Shown: positions 14,358 through 16,882 of the stretch, piece by piece | How positions within the stretch are numbered: the stretch's first letter is position 1 | Layout of the letters: every line of letters begins with the position of its first letter | Source of the DNA: Acidimicrobiales bacterium | GTDB lineage: Bacteria > Actinomycetota > Acidimicrobiia > Acidimicrobiales > JABEUL01 | Reading direction: 5' to 3' | DNA length: 16,882 bases | NCBI GenBank assembly: GCA_013044465.1 | Contig: JABEUL010000339.1 | Coordinates: forward strand, 1 to 16,882 | Made by a program: the position numbers and the translations under genes | Notes under the pieces: generated by a model | Seen by the model: only the letters and a program-made list of their open reading frames with translations | Databases searched by the model: none | What the model was told of the DNA's origin: nothing

Positions 14358-16047
14358 ACGCATTAATCAGATCTGAGCTGATTGTTTCTTCCAAAGTAGT
14401 ACTCCGAGTCTTGGCCTGGTAACTCTCAATTGCATCTCTGGCATGGTGGCTTGAACGAGTGAGTGGAGAGGCTTCAATGTGGGCGATCCCAAAGGACTCT
14501 CCTAGTTCTTTATACTTAGCAAAAGTAGCCAGATCCACGTAGCGCATAATTGGCAAGTGCCATCCTTCTGGGCGTAGATACTGACCAATCGTAACTATTG
14601 AAACTCCAATGCCTGCTAGATCATGCAACACGCCGATTACCTCGTCATCACTTTCACCGAGTCCGACCATAATCCCCGATTTCGTAACAAGAGAACTCTC
14701 TTTTGCAAGAGCTAGAACTGAAAGTGATCTCGCGTAGTTAGCTGAGGTCCTCACAGCTTTTTGTAGTCTTGGCACTGTCTCCACGTTGTGATTTAATACG
14801 TCAGGTCTTTGGTCAAATACTGAGATTAGGTCCTCTCTCTTGCCTTTAAAGTCTGGAATCAATACTTCAATCTGGGTTTTGGGGTTCTTCGATCTAACTG
14901 CCTTAATAGTTTCAATCCAGTGGCTTGCCCCACCGTCGATTAAATCATCTCTAGCTACAGAGGTGACAACAGCGTATTTGAGATCCATATCAAAGCACGC
15001 AGCAGCTACTCGGTTTGGTTCATCATGATCTAGTGGTTCAGGCTTTCCAGTTTTAACGTCGCAAAATCCACAGGCTCTCGTACAAATATCGCCTGCAATC
15101 ATAAATGTGGCAGTTCCCTCGCCCCAGCACTCAGAGATATTGGGACATCTTGCTTCTTCACACACCGTTACTAGTGACATGGAGCGCATTTGACTACGTA
15201 ATTTGGCATAATTTGGTCCGAAAGTGGCTCTTTTCTTCATCCACAGAGGCTTTGAGGTTTTTATCTCCAAGCCGCTTGAGGGATCATTCCCGGCCTTAAC
15301 AAGTCGTTTGAGGGCATTTGGCGAAGTCTCCAATTTGACTGGGACTACACGATCTGTATTCACCTTTTGACTACTTTGACTAGCTACATCGAGATAATCA
15401 ATATCAACTTCACCCTCTAATAGAAGTAAAGGGGCAATATCTTTGCATATTGAGATAACTTCTGCCACGGTGGTTTTGATTCCTTCATTTGCAAGTGAAG
15501 TCACTCCCTTGTCGGTAATTCCACAAGGGACAATGGCTTTAAAAATGTCAAGATCTACATCACAGTTGAGTGCAAATCCATGGAAGGATCTCCCATGTGT
15601 CACCCTTACCCCAATTGCTCCAATTTTGCGGGGCCGCAGTGAACTTGGATCTACCCAAACTCCCGGATACCCCTCAATAGTTCCAACATTTTCTAGTCTT
15701 AGCCTTTTACACATTTCTATCATCAAATTTTCAAGAGCCAAGGTATGCAGCTTTTTGGCCATAGGATCAGAGCCAATTGTAATTATCGGGTAGCCGACTA
15801 ATTGGCCCTTTCCATGAAAAGTCACATCTCCACCTCTGTCACTTTGAATAATTTCAGTGCCAGAAGGAAGCAACTCGGGAAAAATATGATCCATTACTCC
15901 CCTGACCCCTAAAGTCACGACTGGTCTGTGCTCTAGAAGCAGTAGCCAATCATCGCTGTGGTTGGCTACTAGGGCTCTCTGGATGGCAAGTGCTTCGCCG
16001 TAGGGAACCTCTCCCAACGAGCGAATATGAAGTTTTTTGGCTGTCAC
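14356..16047 (-). CDS. LipB-LipA fusion: octanoyltransferase plus lipoyl synthase
   Basis: One uninterrupted 563-residue frame carries both steps of de novo lipoylation. The LipB domain (about 1-215) moves octanoyl from ACP to a lipoyl-domain lysine: 'RGGDVTFHGKGQLVGYP' (71-87), lysine K141 in 'RKIGAIGVR', and nucleophile C175 in 'VPCGIT'. The linker (about 216-258) is polar, Ser/Val-rich. The LipA domain (about 259-563) is a radical-SAM enzyme that inserts sulfur at C6 and C8. It has the auxiliary-cluster cysteines C296, C301, C307 (CX4CX5C, 'CEEARCPNISEC'), the radical-SAM cluster C322, C326, C329 ('CTRACGFC'), 'NHNVETVPRL' (419-428) and the C-terminal 'RSSHHA' (531-536) that supplies the serine cluster ligand. 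All catalytic residues of both enzymes are present. The start is GTG at 16047, overlapping the E2 stop (GTGA). No in-frame ATG or GTG with a ribosome binding site precedes the LipA part, so separate LipA translation is unlikely. Confidence 0.95.
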   Translation of the reverse strand: MTAKKLHIRSLGEVPYGEALAIQRALVANHSDDWLLLLEHRPVVTLGVRGVMDHIFPELLPSGTEIIQSDRGGDVTFHGKGQLVGYPIITIGSDPMAKKLHTLALENLMIEMCKRLRLENVGTIEGYPGVWVDPSSLRPRKIGAIGVRVTHGRSFHGFALNCDVDLDIFKAIVPCGITDKGVTSLANEGIKTTVAEVISICKDIAPLLLLEGEVDIDYLDVASQSSQKVNTDRVVPVKLETSPNALKRLVKAGNDPSSGLEIKTSKPLWMKKRATFGPNYAKLRSQMRSMSLVTVCEEARCPNISECWGEGTATFMIAGDICTRACGFCDVKTGKPEPLDHDEPNRVAAACFDMDLKYAVVTSVARDDLIDGGASHWIETIKAVRSKNPKTQIEVLIPDFKGKREDLISVFDQRPDVLNHNVETVPRLQKAVRTSANYARSLSVLALAKESSLVTKSGIMVGLGESDDEVIGVLHDLAGIGVSIVTIGQYLRPEGWHLPIMRYVDLATFAKYKELGESFGIAHIEASPLTRSSHHARDAIESYQAKTRSTTLEETISSDLINA

Positions 16048-16882
16048 AGCTCTTTTGACCAGTCCTGTGTCGCTATCAAATGGGCAACCCTGGCTATGAA
16101 TGCCGCAGCGTACCCCCCATCAAGTGCACGGTGATCATACGTTATCCCTATATTTCCAACCGAGTGAATTGCAATTGCCTCTACCCCTTGAGCGCTTTCA
16201 ACCACTACTGGCTTTCTCTTGATCCCGTCAGTTGCCAAAATACCAACTTCGGGTTGATTGATAATTGGAAAGGTCATCAGTGTGCCATAAGGACCTGGGT
16301 TGGTGATAGTGAAGGTGCCACCTACCACCTCTTCTACGCTTAGCTTTGACTCTCTGGCTCTAACAGCAAGATCACCAATAGCTTTGGCCATGCCGAGTAG
16401 CGACAAACTGTCAGCATTGTGAATGACTGGGACTATGAGGCCCTCACCATCAAGATCAACTGCAATTCCAAGATGAATGTCGTGGTGGACAATAAGTGAA
16501 TCATCACCCACGGAAGCATTCAGCCTAGGAAATGCCCTAAGTGCTTCAACTGTTGCCCTAGCAATAAAGGGAAGATATGTCAGGTGCACTTTGTCGGAGT
16601 CCATTAAAGACTGAGAGACATGATGCTTTACCTGTTCTACTGCTTCGTAATCGACCTCAATTGCAATTAGAGAGTGAGGAGAGGTTCTCTTGGACCTCGA
16701 CATGTGCTCAGCAGTTCTCCTTCGAATGTTGGAAAATGGAACAACTTCATCTCTTGAGCCGACTTTTTGCACGCCTGGCACCGAAACTTTTCCAGAATTG
16801 GAGTTTTTTTGGACAAGAGCCTTTTCGACATCTTCCCTTGTTATTCTCCCGCCAATACCAGTTGGCGTAATCTCACTTGCAT
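16044..16882 (-). CDS. 2-oxoacid dehydrogenase E2 (dihydrolipoamide acyltransferase), 3' part
   Basis: Catalytic core of a lipoylated E2 subunit of a pyruvate, 2-oxoglutarate or branched-chain dehydrogenase complex. The frame is open through the right edge. The first visible residues, 'ASEITPTGIGGRITREDVEKAL', belong to the peripheral subunit-binding (E3-binding) domain, so the lipoyl domain(s) lie outside. The GTG at 16781 is therefore internal, not the start. After a short linker the acyltransferase core runs from 'VPFSNIRRRTAEHM' to the end. It has 'GTFTITNPGPYG' and 'FPIINQPEVGIL', as in actinobacterial E2s, and the catalytic 'YDHRALDGG' with the HRxxDG histidine and aspartate. It ends 'IATQDWSKEL', and the stop overlaps the lipBA start by 4 bp. 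Which complex it serves cannot be decided from this part. Confidence 0.93.
   Translation of the reverse strand, partial: ASEITPTGIGGRITREDVEKALVQKNSNSGKVSVPGVQKVGSRDEVVPFSNIRRRTAEHMSRSKRTSPHSLIAIEVDYEAVEQVKHHVSQSLMDSDKVHLTYLPFIARATVEALRAFPRLNASVGDDSLIVHHDIHLGIAVDLDGEGLIVPVIHNADSLSLLGMAKAIGDLAVRARESKLSVEEVVGGTFTITNPGPYGTLMTFPIINQPEVGILATDGIKRKPVVVESAQGVEAIAIHSVGNIGITYDHRALDGGYAAAFIARVAHLIATQDWSKEL

Noticed and set aside
16044..16781. E2 as a complete 245-residue protein starting at GTG 16781
   Set aside because: The frame continues to the window edge and encodes an E3-binding domain, so the gene is truncated by the window and the GTG is internal.

Overview
The window looks like a chromosomal segment from a moderately low-GC, aerobic actinobacterium. 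The E2 catalytic core (type with TPIINQP-like 'FPIINQPEVG'), the frequent GTG and TTG starts, the many 4-8 bp gene overlaps and the acyltransferase-3/SGNH proteins fit Actinobacteria, possibly an Acidimicrobiia-like aquatic lineage. That lineage guess is an inference without a phylogeny. No tRNA, rRNA, CRISPR array, insertion sequence or phage gene was recognised.

Left (1-3081, + strand): the end of a thiamine-thiazole operon. Order: thiO (3' part only), thiS, thiG, thiD and a membrane-anchored protein of unknown function. All from thiS onward overlap or nearly touch. Use of the oxygen-dependent ThiO route for dehydroglycine suggests aerobic growth.

Centre-left (3082-5793, + strand): a 375-bp non-coding leader with several small palindromes, then a GT-C (PMT_2-like) membrane glycosyltransferase. 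After a 100-bp gap with a hairpin comes a two-gene unit with GTGA overlap: an unrecognised acidic protein and a small lipoprotein.

Centre (5816-9974, - strand): two tandem, overlapping paralogues, each an acyltransferase-3 membrane domain fused to an extracytoplasmic SGNH domain. With the glycosyltransferase they suggest building and O-acylating a surface glycan.

Centre-right (10107-13595, + strand): full-length cobalamin-dependent methionine synthase metH, divergent from the acyltransferases. The 132-bp spacer holds a perfect 9-bp inverted repeat.

Right (13612-16882, - strand): the end of a lipoylation unit. It has the 3' part of a 2-oxoacid dehydrogenase E2 gene, then (GTGA overlap) one gene encoding an in-frame fusion of LipB (octanoyltransferase) and LipA (lipoyl synthase), then an atypical short-chain dehydrogenase/reductase. 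The E2 is the likely acceptor for the lipoyl group made by the fused enzyme. MetH and LipA are linked through methionine/SAM metabolism.

The most unusual features are the LipB-LipA fusion in an operon with its probable substrate protein, the SDR whose Tyr/Lys catalytic pair is replaced by Ser/Arg, and the operator-like palindromes before metH and the glycosyltransferase.
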